Source: an uncultured bacterium
GTDB taxonomy: Bacteria > Patescibacteria > Microgenomatia > Levybacterales > UBA12049
Assembly (NCBI GenBank): GCA_946885425.1
Contig: CAMPGJ010000079.1
Location: forward strand, 1-5,410
DNA length: 5,410 nt
Direction: 5' to 3'
Positions 5,161 through 5,410 of this stretch are shown in pieces (position 1 is the first letter of the stretch; every line of letters starts with the position of its first letter). The notes below the pieces were generated by a model. It was not told where the DNA came from and ran no database searches. It saw nothing but the letters and a program-made list of their open reading frames with translations. The translations under genes were made by a program, and so were the position numbers.

Positions 5161-5252
5161 AATATCCAATGACAAATATCCAATATCCAATATCCAGATA
5201 CGTTTTCTCTTGTCATTTGATATTAGATATTTGACATTGTATATTGGATATT
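5161..5252 (+). repeat. Intergenic inverted repeat built from AATATCCAAT words
   Basis: The ybeY-dnaX gap contains AATATCCAAT (5161-5170) and its exact reverse complement ATTGGATATT (5243-5252). Next inward, GACAAATATCCAATATCCAAT (5171-5191) matches the reverse complement of the right arm at about 18 of 21 positions after a seven-base offset. The left arm is itself a direct array of CAATATC-type words at seven- to nine-base steps. The RNA could form one long AT-rich hairpin around an ATACGTTTTCTCTTG loop region. The right arm overlaps the proposed dnaX promoter. Confidence 0.8.
5217..5245 (+). promoter_or_regulatory. dnaX: Candidate promoter of dnaX inside the repeat
   Basis: TTGATA (5217-5222, 5 of 6), a 17-base spacer and TATATT (5240-5245, 5 of 6) give a plausible sigma70-type promoter. 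Transcription would start near 5252, about eight bases before the dnaX ATG, so the leader would be very short and lack an SD. Because the repeat is AT-rich and periodic, chance resemblance is a real risk. Confidence 0.4.
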
Positions 5253-5259
5253 TATCTTT

Positions 5260-5410
5260 ATGGTATTCTACCGCAAATACAGGCCTCAAAAGATTTCAGA
5301 TTTAGATAGTACTGCTGTGCGTGAAAAATTGTTATCTGTTTTCAGTACAGAGGGATCCATACCACACGCGTTTTTGTTTACAGGTCCAAAAGGACTGGGA
5401 AAGACCTCAA
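5260..5410 (+). CDS. dnaX: DNA polymerase III gamma/tau subunit, N-terminal fragment cut by the window edge
   Basis: DnaX is the AAA+ ATPase of the clamp loader that places the sliding clamp on DNA and ties together the replicative polymerase. Fifty codons are present and the frame runs off the right edge. They begin MVFYRKYRPQ, the family's characteristic opening (YRKYRP), followed by KISDLDSTAVREKLLSVF and SIPHAFLFTGPKGLGKTS. The last part is the strand leading into the Walker A motif (GPKGLGKTS, 42-50). The conserved opening fixes the start. No SD is visible. It lies 110 bases after ybeY on the same strand, beyond an inverted repeat, and probably has its own promoter. Whether the full gene makes both tau and gamma forms cannot be judged from this fragment. 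Confidence 0.95.
   Translation, partial: MVFYRKYRPQKISDLDSTAVREKLLSVFSTEGSIPHAFLFTGPKGLGKTS

Noticed and set aside
5161..5210. CRISPR-like direct repeats (AATATCCAAT words)
   Set aside because: Units are only 7-10 bases and directly abutting, with no unique spacers; the block is an inverted repeat.
5231..5258. TTGACA (5231-5236) with TATCTT as the dnaX promoter
   Set aside because: With a 16-base spacer, transcription would begin inside the coding region, after the conserved start codon at 5260.

Overview
The window looks like a piece of a small, AT-rich bacterial genome. The best guess is a Patescibacteria/CPR member, perhaps of the Microgenomates. The clues are the compact layout with mostly poor Shine-Dalgarno (SD) sites, the short forms of YbeY and bS21, the CPR-like DnaX N-terminus, a hypothetical protein beginning MDPK...LDPKLRETYERVMGT, and intergenic gaps filled with short-word inverted repeats. 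This assignment rests on family memory and general character; no 16S gene or database search supports it.

Layout. Positions 24-470 (minus) encode a Pro/Thr-rich protein with one C-terminal membrane segment. Divergent from it, 590-1780 (plus) encodes a membrane-anchored or secreted protein with a Pro/Gln/Thr-rich stalk, an in-frame tandem repeat and a C-terminal domain with the zinc-ligand pattern of M15-type (DD-peptidase/Hedgehog-like) enzymes. Then follow a DHH-type phosphoesterase-like protein (1918-2823, plus) and a HIT-family nucleotide hydrolase/transferase (2930-3256, plus). An alpha/beta hydrolase (3259-4272, minus) converges on the HIT gene with a 2-base gap. After a 299-base non-coding stretch come rpsU (bS21) and ybeY, overlapping by one base, and then the first 50 codons of dnaX, cut by the window edge.

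How the genes relate. The divergent pair at the left is probably a cell-surface module. The rpsU-ybeY pair is a clear functional unit: bS21 sits on the 30S platform near the 16S 3' end, and YbeY is the RNase linked to maturation of that end. rpsU also has the only extended SD sequence in the window, preceded by a hairpin and a leader of about 200 bases, which invites a model of autogenous control. dnaX (replication clamp loader) follows but seems to have its own promoter.

Four of the five larger intergenic gaps (1781-1917, 2824-2929, 4273-4571, 5150-5259) each contain a different low-complexity inverted repeat built from its own 7-10 base word. These are the most distinctive non-coding feature. 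I see no tRNA, rRNA, CRISPR array, insertion sequence or clear intrinsic terminator. Positions 1-23 hold nothing I can assign.
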